A stretch of DNA of 47,131 nt from Ureibacillus sp. (GCA_031178355.1 JAPSJC010000011.1:1-47131); one strand, 5' to 3'. Positions 9,691-18,559 are shown, counted from the stretch's first letter. Notes: generated from the letters alone by a model not told the origin. Numbers and translations are program-made.

Positions 9691-10863
9691 GTGGAATTAC
9701 AACCAACGACACTAAATGAACGTGTTGACTCACTAGATATAATTAGAGGCTTTAGCTTATTGGGAATATTACTTGTGAACATTTTTGCGTTCTATTTACC
9801 ATTGCCTCATGTTGATTTACATAATTGGTTTACGGAAGCAATGGATATAATTTGGCATCAAACTTTGGAGATTTATGTACAGAGTAGTTTTTATCCTTTA
9901 TTTTCAATGTTGTTTGGCTATGGAATTGCTATGCAGTATATGAAGGCTGAACATATAGGCAATGCCTTTTATTCTTTTGCCTCTAAGCGGTTAATTATTC
10001 TATTTATTTTGGGAATGATTCATGCCTTGTTAATATGGTGGGGCGATATTTTGGCCATGTATGCATTTTGTGGATTTTTCCTATTAATGTTGATCCGTTT
10101 TAGTCCTAAAATGCTCCTTAGTTTCGGAATAGTTATTTACGGTTTCATGCATCTAATGATTATTGGTTTATATAGTATGGTTGGAATTATAAATGAAGAA
10201 GTGGAAGTACAGGCTGTAAATATCAAAATGGTAAATAACGCGATTACTTCATATGGTATTGGTAATTGGGGAGATGCCTTTACTCAAAGATTACATGATC
10301 TAACGATCCAAATGAGTCCAGCTATGTGGCTTTCATCATTATTTACGATATTACCATATATATTAATTGGGGCAGCCATTGCCAAATGGCGTTTAATCGA
10401 AAGAGCAAGAGATAAAAAGATATTCTGGATTGCAGTTGCTATTGCTGGAACGCTAGGTGGATTATTTATAAAAAGTACTCCTTATATGTTTGAACGTACT
10501 TATTTACTAGATCATTTAAAAGTATATTTCGGAGGACCGATTTTATCATTAGGATACATGGGAGCAATTGTTTCGGTTTGTCTCATACCTAATGTTTCAA
10601 AGATACTCCATCCGATAGGATTAGCTGGACGAATGTCTCTAACAATCTATCTAATGCAATCCCTAATATGTTCATTCATTTTTTATGACTTCGGATTTGG
10701 TCTTTATGGAAAAATGAATGTTAAATTGGGTGTGTTAATCGCTATCGTAATTTTTATAGTTCAGGTAATTTTTGCTCTAATTTGGTTTGCAAAATTTAAG
10801 CAAGGACCCGTTGAATCTATAGTAAAGAAAATAATATATAGAAAAAGATTGTCAGAAAAGTAG
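9691..10863 (+). CDS. DUF418-domain membrane protein (YeiB-like)
   Basis: The 390-residue protein has about ten predicted membrane helices. The N terminus matches the family start: LDIIRGFSLLGILLVNI near residues 15-31, followed by a long periplasm-facing loop, SSFYPLFSMLFGYGIAMQY, then RRL-type and GMIHALLIWWGDIL motifs. The C-terminal half is the DUF418 domain, including a conserved GRMSLTIYLMQS segment. Relatives such as YeiB and YxaH are predicted acyl-transferase-like membrane proteins, but no substrate is established. The start is a GTG behind AAAGGGG. It stands alone, with a terminator upstream and about 180 non-coding bases downstream. Confidence 0.85.
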   Translation: MELQPTTLNERVDSLDIIRGFSLLGILLVNIFAFYLPLPHVDLHNWFTEAMDIIWHQTLEIYVQSSFYPLFSMLFGYGIAMQYMKAEHIGNAFYSFASKRLIILFILGMIHALLIWWGDILAMYAFCGFFLLMLIRFSPKMLLSFGIVIYGFMHLMIIGLYSMVGIINEEVEVQAVNIKMVNNAITSYGIGNWGDAFTQRLHDLTIQMSPAMWLSSLFTILPYILIGAAIAKWRLIERARDKKIFWIAVAIAGTLGGLFIKSTPYMFERTYLLDHLKVYFGGPILSLGYMGAIVSVCLIPNVSKILHPIGLAGRMSLTIYLMQSLICSFIFYDFGFGLYGKMNVKLGVLIAIVIFIVQVIFALIWFAKFKQGPVESIVKKIIYRKRLSEK

Positions 10864-11047
10864 GCAAATTGAAAAAGATTATTGTATGATGATATCAAAT
10901 CATTCTGTTGAATGGTTCATTTAATAAATGACTTGCAGCATGAATAGTTAGAGAATGTTATTGGTATTCTTCCAAATTATTATGAGATTCATAACATTTT
11001 CCTTCTATTATACATGCGGTATCAAATGATAAGGGGCGCTTTTGATT

Positions 11048-11950
11048 ATGAAGATATTATCTTTTAAGTTGAATGATGAAGTGAAATTTGGGCCGAAAGT
11101 AAAGAAAGAAGATGCAGTATGGGACGTACTAAAAATTCAACAAGAGCTTAATGTATTACCAGCATTTCCAACAGATATCATTGCAGGAATTGCAAAAGGT
11201 TTTGATTTTGTAGAGCAAATTAGGAAACTAGTTGAAGCTGCAAAAGAATCTGGTTCAGAGGATCAATATAAGTACTCATTTTCAACAATAGAATGGTTAT
11301 CACCGGTTCCAAGAACACCCAAAAATATTATTTGTATCGGGAAAAATTATAATGATCACGCAAAAGAAATGGGGGCAGATGCAGCTCCTACAGATTTAGT
11401 TGTTTTTACAAAGGCAGCTACATCCATTGCTGCTGATGGACAAACTTTACCAGTTCACGCGGATAAAACAGACTCTTTAGATTATGAAGGGGAACTAGCA
11501 GTTATTATTGGGAAAAAAGGAAAAGCTATTCCTAAAAACCAGGCAATTGATTACATATTTGGCTATACGATTGCGAATGATGTTACTGCTCGTGACGTTC
11601 AGCAACGTCATCAACAATTTTTCTTAGGGAAATCTTTAGATGGTACATGCCCTATGGGTCCATACCTTGTAACAAAAGATGAAATTCCAAATCCACAAAA
11701 CTTAACTGTAGTGACAAAAGTGAATAGTGAAGTTCGCCAAAACGGTTCAACGAAAGATATGATGTTTACTATTGAAGAATTAATTTCAATACTTTCCCAA
11801 TACGTTACGTTAGAACCTGGGGATGTTATCCTAACAGGAACACCTGCTGGAGTAGGAAAAGGTATGAAACCACCAACATTCTTAAAGTCAGGTGATGAAG
11901 TGAAAATTTCAATCGAAGGTATTGGAACATTAGTAAATCGTTTTGAATAA
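11048..11950 (+). CDS. yisK: Fumarylacetoacetate hydrolase family protein, YisK homologue
   Basis: This 300-residue protein has the FAH fold signature: IICIGKNYNDHAKEMG near residues 96-111, VVFTKAATSI, the metal-binding DYEGELAVIIGKKG, GYTIANDVTARD, and GDVILTGTPAGVGKG. B. subtilis YisK, with closely similar motifs, acts on oxaloacetate-type substrates and associates with the cytoskeletal protein Mbl. A TTG at 11042 and this ATG are both in frame; AAGGGG at 11031-11036 lies 5 and 11 bases upstream of them, so the start is uncertain, and the ATG was chosen because YisK starts similarly. The gene directly precedes yisL, as in B. subtilis. Confidence 0.88.
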   Translation: MKILSFKLNDEVKFGPKVKKEDAVWDVLKIQQELNVLPAFPTDIIAGIAKGFDFVEQIRKLVEAAKESGSEDQYKYSFSTIEWLSPVPRTPKNIICIGKNYNDHAKEMGADAAPTDLVVFTKAATSIAADGQTLPVHADKTDSLDYEGELAVIIGKKGKAIPKNQAIDYIFGYTIANDVTARDVQQRHQQFFLGKSLDGTCPMGPYLVTKDEIPNPQNLTVVTKVNSEVRQNGSTKDMMFTIEELISILSQYVTLEPGDVILTGTPAGVGKGMKPPTFLKSGDEVKISIEGIGTLVNRFE

Positions 11951-12047
11951 GTTGAGTGAACTAGATAATTTGTAAAACTATTATATTTGAATCCCAACCT
12001 TTAGTCTGGTAGGATATGATTGACAAGATAAAAAAGGTGGGAAACGA

Positions 12048-12410
12048 ATGGGTTTTTTAACTGACTCTACACATTTACACATTGCAACATGGGTGATTGC
12101 CATCGTATTATTTTTAGTTGCTGCACTAGCGTCAAATTCAAAAGCAATTCATATGATACTAAGATTATTCTATATTTTAACCATCATTACTGGTGGAGCA
12201 TTGTTTTACACAACAATGGGCTCTGGAATGGGGATGGAATACGGAATTAAGTTTATATTAGGTATTTTAACAATTGGTATGATGGAAATGGTGTTAGTAC
12301 GTAAAACGAAAAGTAAGCCAACAACGATGTTTTGGATTTTATTTGCAATTTTCTTATTTGCAACATTATTCTATGGTTTCAAATTACCAATGGGAACGAA
12401 GTTATTCTAA
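12048..12410 (+). CDS. yisL: UPF0344 / DUF1516 membrane protein, YisL homologue
   Basis: This 120-residue protein with four predicted membrane helices matches the YisL family over its whole length: an HLHIATWV N terminus, IHMILRLFYILTIITG in helix two, LGILTIGMMEMVLVRK, and a short LPMGTKLF tail. The biochemical role is unknown. It follows yisK by about 100 bases, has its own AAAAAGGTGGG ribosome site and ends at a strong terminator, so it is probably co-transcribed with yisK. Confidence 0.88.
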   Translation: MGFLTDSTHLHIATWVIAIVLFLVAALASNSKAIHMILRLFYILTIITGGALFYTTMGSGMGMEYGIKFILGILTIGMMEMVLVRKTKSKPTTMFWILFAIFLFATLFYGFKLPMGTKLF

Positions 12411-12418
12411 TTGTACAA

Positions 12419-12457
12419 GGGTTATCTAGGATGTTAATTCCTAGATAACCCCTTTTT
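12419..12457 (+). terminator. Strong terminator after yisL
   Basis: A perfect 12-bp stem (GGGTTATCTAGG with CCTAGATAACCC) with a 9-base loop is followed by CTTTTTATT. Confidence 0.92.
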
Positions 12458-12890
12458 ATTCTATAAGGAAATAAACACTACGAGTAAATGAAGTGCTCCT
12501 AACTTAGAATGTGAGGTTCATTTAAGTTTACTTTAAAATTTTTTATCGCCAAATCTTATATGGTCAGGCAATAAGAAATACATATATAAGAATAATTTGT
12601 CACTATTTTGTCGTAAATGATTATACTAGACATCATTTTATATTGAAATAATAGCGGTAAATCTAATTTGTTTGGTAAAATGACGATGGAATGATTAACG
12701 GGTATTAGAGTGAATTACTCTTAATAACTGATAGTGAATAGACGAAAGTACACATACTTGTTTCTTTCATGATCTAATAAAGTAACACGCTTAGGGAATT
12801 TCCTAGAACTCTAGTAATTGTGTTACATATCAACACCATTCTATATATAGCTGGGATTTTCTTAGCCGCAATTGACAGGAGAGGGATTTT
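12458..12890 (+). other. Long leader region before the amylase-like gene
   Basis: These 430 AT-rich bases have no convincing ORF. Near the gene is a dyad: GTAACAC at 12782-12788 pairs with GTGTTAC at 12820-12826, enclosing a second small palindrome (AGGGAATTTCCT). No T-run follows, so it is not a typical terminator. A possible TATACT -10 lies near 12622. No known riboswitch motif was recognised. Confidence 0.4.
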
Positions 12891-14342
12891 TTGAAATTAA
12901 ATAGATGGGTTAGTACCATTACTGCAGTAGTACTTGCAATATCCATAGCAATTACACCTATTGCAAGTGCAGAGGAAGCTTATACAATAGCTGACGAGAG
13001 TATATATGATTTATTAGTTGATCGTTATTTTAACGGAACAAATTCGAATGATTTTAATTCGAATTCACAAGATCCAACAATGTTTGCTGGTGGAGATTTT
13101 GTAGGAATTGAACGACAACTGCCACAGCTTGTTAAAATGGGATTTACAATTATATCATTGGGTTCTATTTTCCCAACTGAAAAGTATGATGGGTCCCTTG
13201 TGACAAGTTATGAAGAAATTGAACCGCAATTTGGTACAAAGGAAGAATTTACATCATTAATTAATAAATTGAAAGATAACAAATTAAAAACAATGATTGA
13301 TTTCCCATTATCAAATGTAAGTGAAAATCATGAATGGGTTCAAGATCCAACAAAAGCAGAGTGGATTCTAGAGAGAACAGATGGACAAGTTCGTTGGAAT
13401 TTATCTAACGAAGAAGTGCAACAAGCTTTACTTGATGCTGTTGAACAATTTGTTACTACATATAATGTAAATGGTGTACGTTTAACAAATCTAGATACCG
13501 CACAAACAGATTTTATTAATCAAATAATTGCACAAATTAAAGAAATTGATGACACGATTTACGTTATTTCTGACGAAGAGAGTGATGCAGATTTTGATGC
13601 AACCTATTTTAACGATACAAATGAAATCTACCGTTCGATTTATAAAAATGTAGACCAAGATTCATCCAACCAATTAAAAAATCTAGAACCTTTTATCAAA
13701 GGTGAAGGTAAACCAACACAAGTGATGATTGATAGTATTAATACAGATCGATTTGTTATGGATGTTGAAGCACACCCACCTACACGTGCGAAATTAGCAT
13801 TGGCATCAACTTTATTGTTACCTGGATTACCAGTTATGCAATATGGGACAGAAATCTTAATGAACGGTCCAGTTGGTCCAGAATCACACCAACTATATAA
13901 TTTTAAAACAGAAGAAGAATTAGTTGATTTTATAAAAAATGTCCAAATATTAAGAAATAGTTCGGAAACCTTACGTCGAGGAGAATTCAAACTAATAAAA
14001 AATGAAAATGGACTACTAACTTTTATGCGTTCTTCTGAAACTGAAAAGTGGGTTGTAGTTATTAATAACTCGGGTAAAACACAACGCATTGACATTCCGA
14101 AAGCGATGATAGGAGAAGGTAAAGAGCTTCAGGCGATGTTAGAAACAGATATTGTACGTGCTACTGAAGATACGTATTCTATTGTTCTTGATCGCGAAAT
14201 TTTGGAGATTTACCAAGTTATTGATGAAAGAGGTATTAATGTACCTTACTTAATCGCCTTGGGCGTAGTATATATTATCTTTATAGCTTTCATTATTGCA
14301 ATTATGAGAAAAGCGAAAAGAAATAAAAAAGCTGAAAAATAA
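12891..14342 (+). CDS. Membrane-anchored GH13 (alpha-amylase-like) protein with degenerate active site
   Basis: The 483-residue protein has a signal peptide (residues 1-27, ending IASA), a GH13-like (beta/alpha)8 domain, a C-terminal beta domain, one membrane helix near residues 451-472, and a lysine-rich tail. The amylase-like N terminus IYDLLVDRYFNG and GGDF-GI (residues 68-73) are clear. The catalytic regions are altered: region I is IDFPLSNVS, lacking the NH; region II is GVRLTN, with Thr199 where the nucleophile Asp belongs; region IV is N284-T285-D286, lacking the His. E229 or E230 may replace the acid/base. Hydrolysis is therefore unlikely. The protein would sit outside the membrane, C-terminally anchored. 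The start is TTG behind GAGAGGG. Confidence 0.8.
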   Translation: MKLNRWVSTITAVVLAISIAITPIASAEEAYTIADESIYDLLVDRYFNGTNSNDFNSNSQDPTMFAGGDFVGIERQLPQLVKMGFTIISLGSIFPTEKYDGSLVTSYEEIEPQFGTKEEFTSLINKLKDNKLKTMIDFPLSNVSENHEWVQDPTKAEWILERTDGQVRWNLSNEEVQQALLDAVEQFVTTYNVNGVRLTNLDTAQTDFINQIIAQIKEIDDTIYVISDEESDADFDATYFNDTNEIYRSIYKNVDQDSSNQLKNLEPFIKGEGKPTQVMIDSINTDRFVMDVEAHPPTRAKLALASTLLLPGLPVMQYGTEILMNGPVGPESHQLYNFKTEEELVDFIKNVQILRNSSETLRRGEFKLIKNENGLLTFMRSSETEKWVVVINNSGKTQRIDIPKAMIGEGKELQAMLETDIVRATEDTYSIVLDREILEIYQVIDERGINVPYLIALGVVYIIFIAFIIAIMRKAKRNKKAEK

Positions 14343-14351
14343 AATATAATG

Positions 14352-14392
14352 AGAAAAGGCAAAATCTAGTAATAGACTTTGTCTTTTTTTAC
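14352..14392 (+). terminator. Terminator after the amylase-like gene
   Basis: An imperfect stem (AAAGGCAAAATCT against AGACTTTGTCTTT, one mismatch and one G-U) leads into a run of seven T. Confidence 0.75.
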
Positions 14393-14529
14393 TTTTATAT
14401 GAATATATTGCTAAAATGTTACCAGGAATATAAAGGAATAAAAAATTGCGATAATGCAGAAATCATGCTGTCTAATTAAGTGGAATTTTGTATGAATTTA
14501 GAGGATTCTAAAAATTGATGTAAAATTGA

Positions 14530-14559
14530 TTGACAATATATAAATTTGTAAAATATAAT
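14530..14559 (+). promoter_or_regulatory. Strong sigma-A promoter of the opp operon
   Basis: A perfect TTGACA at 14530-14535 is 18 bases from a perfect TATAAT at 14554-14559, within an extremely AT-rich stretch. The predicted leader to the oppD start is about 50 bases. Confidence 0.88.
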
Positions 14560-14616
14560 TTTTATAAATTTATAATATTTGTAAAATTGTAAAAATAGTT
14601 TGAGAGGAGGAGTATT

Positions 14617-15642
14617 TTGAAGACAACTGATGAGCTGTTGAGAATTAAGAATTTACACACAGGATTTCGTATTAAGGACACATACTTTGATGCAGTCGAT
14701 AATGTATCCTTAACTCTTCGCAAGAATGAAATTCTCGCAATCGTAGGTGAGTCTGGTTGTGGTAAAAGTACTTTAGCAACTTCGATAATAGGATTACTAG
14801 ATAGAAATAATACACGCATCGAGGGAGAAATCCTATATAAAGATACAAATTTAGCAAATATGACAGAGGACGAACTAAATAATATACGAGGTTTGGATAT
14901 TAGTATGATATTCCAAGATCCATTATCTGCATTAAACCCTTTAATGAGGATTGGAGACCAAATTGAAGAAAGTCTAGTTTATCATACAGAATTATCTAAA
15001 AATGAACGAAAAGAACGTGTTATTGAACTGTTACAACAAGTTGGTATTAGTAACCCAAAACGTGTAGCAAAACAATTCCCACACCAATTATCTGGAGGGA
15101 TGAGACAGAGGGTTATCATCGCAATTGCGATTTCTTGTAAACCACAAATTATTATTGCAGATGAGCCAACAACTGCATTAGACGTAACGATACAAGCACA
15201 AATCCTGGATTTATTAATTGATTTACAAAATGAAACAGGTGCTGGAATTATACTAATTACTCACGATTTAGGAGTAGTAGCAGAAGTAGCTGACCGTGTT
15301 GCAGTTATGTACGCAGGAGAAATTATTGAGGAAGCACCAGTAGATGAGCTATTTAATAATCCGAAACATCCATATACTAGATCGTTATTTAATTCTATCC
15401 CACAACTAAGTCAGGACTCTACTAGACTAAATGTGATTGAAGGGATCGTACCATCGTTAATGAACCTTCCCCGTAGTGGATGTCGTTTTTCTTCACGAAT
15501 TTCGTGGATACCTGAAGAGGCACATGAGGACAACCCTACTTTACATGAGGTTTCACCAGGTCATTTTGTAAGATGTACTTGTTGGAAACATTTTCACTTC
15601 AAGAGCGAATTAGGGGGTAACCAACATGTTCATGCAGATTGA
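14617..15642 (+). CDS. oppD: Oligopeptide/dipeptide ABC transporter ATPase, OppD/DppD type
   Basis: This 341-residue ATPase powers peptide uptake with OppF. It shows Walker A GESGCGKST near residues 45-53, the ABC signature LSGGMRQRV, Walker B IIIADEPTTALD, and the H-loop THDLGVVAEVADR. The C-terminal oligopeptide-transporter extension starts at GCRF (Cys289). In relatives this extension has a four-cysteine pattern reported to bind an iron-sulfur cluster; here positions 295 (Ile) and 302 (Ala) are not cysteine, while Cys320 and Cys322 remain. The start is a TTG behind GAGGAGG. It is the first gene of oppD-F-B-C-A and overlaps oppF by 17 bases. Confidence 0.93.
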   Translation: MKTTDELLRIKNLHTGFRIKDTYFDAVDNVSLTLRKNEILAIVGESGCGKSTLATSIIGLLDRNNTRIEGEILYKDTNLANMTEDELNNIRGLDISMIFQDPLSALNPLMRIGDQIEESLVYHTELSKNERKERVIELLQQVGISNPKRVAKQFPHQLSGGMRQRVIIAIAISCKPQIIIADEPTTALDVTIQAQILDLLIDLQNETGAGIILITHDLGVVAEVADRVAVMYAGEIIEEAPVDELFNNPKHPYTRSLFNSIPQLSQDSTRLNVIEGIVPSLMNLPRSGCRFSSRISWIPEEAHEDNPTLHEVSPGHFVRCTCWKHFHFKSELGGNQHVHAD

Positions 15643-16570
15643 TAACTTAAAAGTACATTATCCGGTACGTGGTGGTTTTTTTAATACTGTAGTAGATCAT
15701 ATTCATGCTGTTGATGGAATTTCGATGGAGTTTGATAAGGGGAATTCATACGGGCTTGTTGGTGAATCTGGTTGTGGTAAATCTACTACTGGTAAATCAA
15801 TTATTGGACTTGAAAAAATTACTTCAGGGAAAATCATCTATGAAGGCGAAGACGTAACGAACAAACGTCGTGATCGAAAATCAGCTTATAACCGAGATAT
15901 CCAAATGATTTTCCAAGACTCCCATTCTAGTATGAATCCTAGAAAAAGAGTTCAAGATATTTTAGCTGAACCGATTCGAAATTTCTTAAACTTATCGCCA
16001 CAGGAAGAACGTAAAAGAATTAATGAACTATTGGCGATTGTTGGGATGCCCGAAGATTCAAAAGTAAAATATCCTCACGAATTCTCAGGTGGACAAAAAC
16101 AAAGGTTAGGGATTGCTAGAGCAATGGCAACCAATCCTAAGTTAATCATTGCCGATGAGCCAGTTTCAGCTCTTGACTTATCTGTACAAGCACAAGTTCT
16201 AAATTTTATGAAGGATATACAAAATGAATATGGTTTAACATACTTGTTTATTTCACACGATTTAGGGGTTGTTAAACATATGTGTGATCATATTTCAATC
16301 ATGTATAAAGGACGTTTCGTTGAGACTGGTGAAACAAAAGAAATTTTTGAACAACCGAAACACATCTATACGAAACGTTTACTATCAGCAATTCCAGATG
16401 TTTCACCAAATGGAAGAGAAGAGCGTAAACGTGAAAGAATAAATGTTGAAACGCACTATCAAAAAGAACATAAACTGTCGTTTGATGAAAATGGACGGGT
16501 GTTCGATTTAGTGAAAGTTTCAAATACTCATTTTGTTGCAGAATCTCCGAAAGTGAAGGAGGTCATCTAA
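15626..16570 (+). CDS. oppF: Oligopeptide ABC transporter ATPase, OppF type
   Basis: The second ATPase of the transporter has 314 residues. Walker A is GESGCGKST near residues 48-56, followed by the OppF-typical QMIFQDSHSSMNPRKRV, the signature FSGGQKQRLGIARA, Walker B LIIADEPVSALDLSVQAQV, and the H-loop SHDLGVVKHM. The C-terminal segment is short and lacks the cysteine motif of OppD. The ATG lies inside the 3' end of oppD, preceded by TTAGGGGG, so the pair is translationally coupled. oppB follows after two bases. Confidence 0.93.
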   Translation: MFMQIDNLKVHYPVRGGFFNTVVDHIHAVDGISMEFDKGNSYGLVGESGCGKSTTGKSIIGLEKITSGKIIYEGEDVTNKRRDRKSAYNRDIQMIFQDSHSSMNPRKRVQDILAEPIRNFLNLSPQEERKRINELLAIVGMPEDSKVKYPHEFSGGQKQRLGIARAMATNPKLIIADEPVSALDLSVQAQVLNFMKDIQNEYGLTYLFISHDLGVVKHMCDHISIMYKGRFVETGETKEIFEQPKHIYTKRLLSAIPDVSPNGREERKRERINVETHYQKEHKLSFDENGRVFDLVKVSNTHFVAESPKVKEVI

Positions 16571-16571
16571 T

Positions 16572-17534
16572 ATGTGGAAAACAGTTTTAAGACGTGTGGT
16601 AATTATGATTCCGCAGTTATTTGTTTTAAGTTTACTAGTTTTTATACTTGCTAAATTTATGCCAGGTGACCCATTCACAGGATTAATAACACCTGAGACA
16701 GATCCAGCTAGAATAGAAGAACTACGTGAGAGAGCAGGCTTAAATGATCCGTGGTATATGCAATACGCACGTTGGGTTGGAAACCTGGTTCAAGGTGACC
16801 TAGGAACTAGTTATAGATTTAAACAGCCTGTTGAAGATATTATCGGAGAAAAAGGACTTAATACATTATGGCTATCATTATTAAGTGTTATTTTACTTTA
16901 CTTAATTGCGATTCCATTAGGTATGTTAGCGGGTCGTTATAATAATTCGAAGTTAGATAAAGCAATTGTACTGTATAGTTTCATTTCTTATGCTATTCCA
17001 ACATTCGTACTAGCACTCTTATTCTTATTCCTATTTGGATATACATTACATTGGTTCCCAACTATCGGAAGTGTAGATGTATCGGCTGTACCAGGATCAT
17101 TTGATTGGTATTGGAGCAAAATTTATCACTTAATTCTCCCAGCAATTACATTTGCGATACTAGGTACAACGGGTGTTATTCAATATTTACGTTCAGAAAT
17201 TATTGACGCTAAATCTTTAGATTACGTAAGAACAGCAAGAAGTAAAGGTATTCCGATGAAAAAGGTATACTCAAAACATATTTTTAGAAATTCTTTACTT
17301 CCAATAGCAGCGTTTTTAGGTTTTACAATAACTGGCTTACTTGGTGGATCAATTTTCATCGAAACAATATTTGGGTATCCGGGAATGGGTCAATTATTTA
17401 TAACTTCCATTCTTTCACGAGATTATAGTGTCATAACAGCACTTGTTATGCTATACGGCTTCTTAACACTATTAGGTAGTCTCTTATCCGATATTATTAT
17501 GAGTATTGTTGACCCACGGATAAGAATCGAATAG
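16572..17534 (+). CDS. oppB: Oligopeptide ABC transporter permease, OppB type
   Basis: The 320-residue inner-membrane permease has six predicted helices. The N-terminal OppB/DppB signature is present (RRVVIMIPQLFVLSLLVF, KFMPGDPF), along with the ATPase-docking EAA loop DYVRTARSKGIPMKKVYSKHIFRNSL near residues 215-240 and ETIFGYPGMGQLF near the end. It forms the channel with OppC. The ribosome site AAGGAGG lies in the end of oppF. The gap to oppC is 65 bases and holds a hairpin-forming repeat, the only sizeable break among the ATPase and permease genes. Confidence 0.93.
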   Translation: MWKTVLRRVVIMIPQLFVLSLLVFILAKFMPGDPFTGLITPETDPARIEELRERAGLNDPWYMQYARWVGNLVQGDLGTSYRFKQPVEDIIGEKGLNTLWLSLLSVILLYLIAIPLGMLAGRYNNSKLDKAIVLYSFISYAIPTFVLALLFLFLFGYTLHWFPTIGSVDVSAVPGSFDWYWSKIYHLILPAITFAILGTTGVIQYLRSEIIDAKSLDYVRTARSKGIPMKKVYSKHIFRNSLLPIAAFLGFTITGLLGGSIFIETIFGYPGMGQLFITSILSRDYSVITALVMLYGFLTLLGSLLSDIIMSIVDPRIRIE

Positions 17535-17538
17535 TAAC

Positions 17539-17583
17539 TCAAATGCGCTTTGGCTTATTTGAGCCCAGGTTTTATCGAGCAAG
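17539..17583 (+). repeat. Palindromic intergenic repeat, copy A (oppB-oppC gap)
   Basis: The element starts TCAAATGCGC and its first part folds as CTCAAAT/ATTTGAG (17538-17544 with 17557-17563). A relative lies in the opposite orientation at 27227-27272, in the fabH-fabF gap: by eye about 35 of 46 positions match, including 21 of the first 23. In the opp mRNA it may act as a processing or stability hairpin. Whether it is a wider repeat family is not testable here. Confidence 0.6.
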
Positions 17584-17599
17584 TTAAGGAGGGAGAATA

Positions 17600-18499
17600 T
17601 TGGTTAGTGTAACAGATGAGAAAAAAGTTGTAAGTTCTCCACCAACCGGTTTCCAAGTAGTATTTCGTGAGTTTCTTAAAGATAAACTAGCATTCTTTTC
17701 ATTGATTGCTATTGTTCTAGTAACAATTTATGTATTCTTCATGGCTTACTTTGTCATAGATAATGATGCGTTAATGCGTGTAAGTCTAAGAGATAAATAT
17801 GCTGAACCAGGAGAAAAGTTCCTACTAGGGGCTGACCAAGGTGGTCGCGATATTCTAGGGCAATTAATAATCGGTGCTAAAAACTCAATGGAAATTGCGA
17901 TATGGATCACAATTATTACCGGGATATTCGGTATAGTTGTTGGCCTAATATGTGGATATTTCGGTGGTTGGATCGATAATATCATCATGAGAATTATTGA
18001 TTTTTTCATTACAATCCCATCGTTAATGTTAATCATTGTATTTGTAACAATTATTCCAAAGTATTCACAATGGGATCTAATTTTAATTATGAGTTTATTC
18101 TTATGGCCGGGCATCGCGAGGCTAGTGCGGTCGAAGGCATTAAGTGAGAGTAGAAGAGATTATGTAAATGCATCAAAAACTCTAGGAACAAATGATTTTA
18201 TTATTATTTTTAGAGAAATTATGCCGAACTTAAGTTCAATCTTAATTGTAGAGTTGACTTTAAATTTTGCGGGTAATGTTGGGATTGAAACAGGTTTATC
18301 TTATCTAGGATTTGGTTTACCACCTTCTACACCGTCTTTAGGTACACTAGTGAGTTATGCTAGAGACCCACTAGTTTTACAACAATATTGGTGGTGTTGG
18401 GTACCGGCATCAGTGTTCATCTTGTTCATGATGTTAGCGATTAACTATGTTGGGCAAGCATTTAGACGCGCAGCAGATGCAAAACAAAGGTTAGGGTAA
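17600..18499 (+). CDS. oppC: Oligopeptide ABC transporter permease, OppC type
   Basis: The 299-residue permease has six predicted helices, the first at about residues 30-50, and the OppC/DppC pattern: FLLGADQGGRDILGQLIIGAKNS before helix two, GLICGYFGGWIDNIIMRIIDFF, the EAA loop DYVNASKTLGTNDFIIIFREIMPN, and ETGLSYLGFGLPPSTPSLGTLVS near the C terminus. It pairs with OppB. The start is a TTG with an excellent AAGGAGGGAG ribosome site. The following 121 bases to oppA contain a hairpin. Confidence 0.93.
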   Translation: MVSVTDEKKVVSSPPTGFQVVFREFLKDKLAFFSLIAIVLVTIYVFFMAYFVIDNDALMRVSLRDKYAEPGEKFLLGADQGGRDILGQLIIGAKNSMEIAIWITIITGIFGIVVGLICGYFGGWIDNIIMRIIDFFITIPSLMLIIVFVTIIPKYSQWDLILIMSLFLWPGIARLVRSKALSESRRDYVNASKTLGTNDFIIIFREIMPNLSSILIVELTLNFAGNVGIETGLSYLGFGLPPSTPSLGTLVSYARDPLVLQQYWWCWVPASVFILFMMLAINYVGQAFRRAADAKQRLG

Positions 18500-18534
18500 G
18501 AAAGTAATTAAACAAATAAGGTCTTTGGTACCAT

Positions 18535-18559
18535 CATATTTATCTGGTTGGTAAATATG
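18535..18559 (+). other. Intercistronic hairpin upstream of oppA
   Basis: CATATTTA (18535-18542) pairs perfectly with TAAATATG (18552-18559) around a 9-base loop. There is no T-run. Its position just before the binding-protein gene suggests an mRNA processing or 5'-stabilising element that would let oppA accumulate above the permeases. That role is inference. Confidence 0.5.

Noticed and set aside
11611-11997. A 128-residue minus-strand ORF
   Set aside because: It is a shadow of the yisK-like gene, which has full family motifs in its own frame.
13640-14095. A 151-residue minus-strand ORF in the amylase-like gene
   Set aside because: It is antisense to a continuous GH13-like protein and has no ribosome site or recognisable domain.
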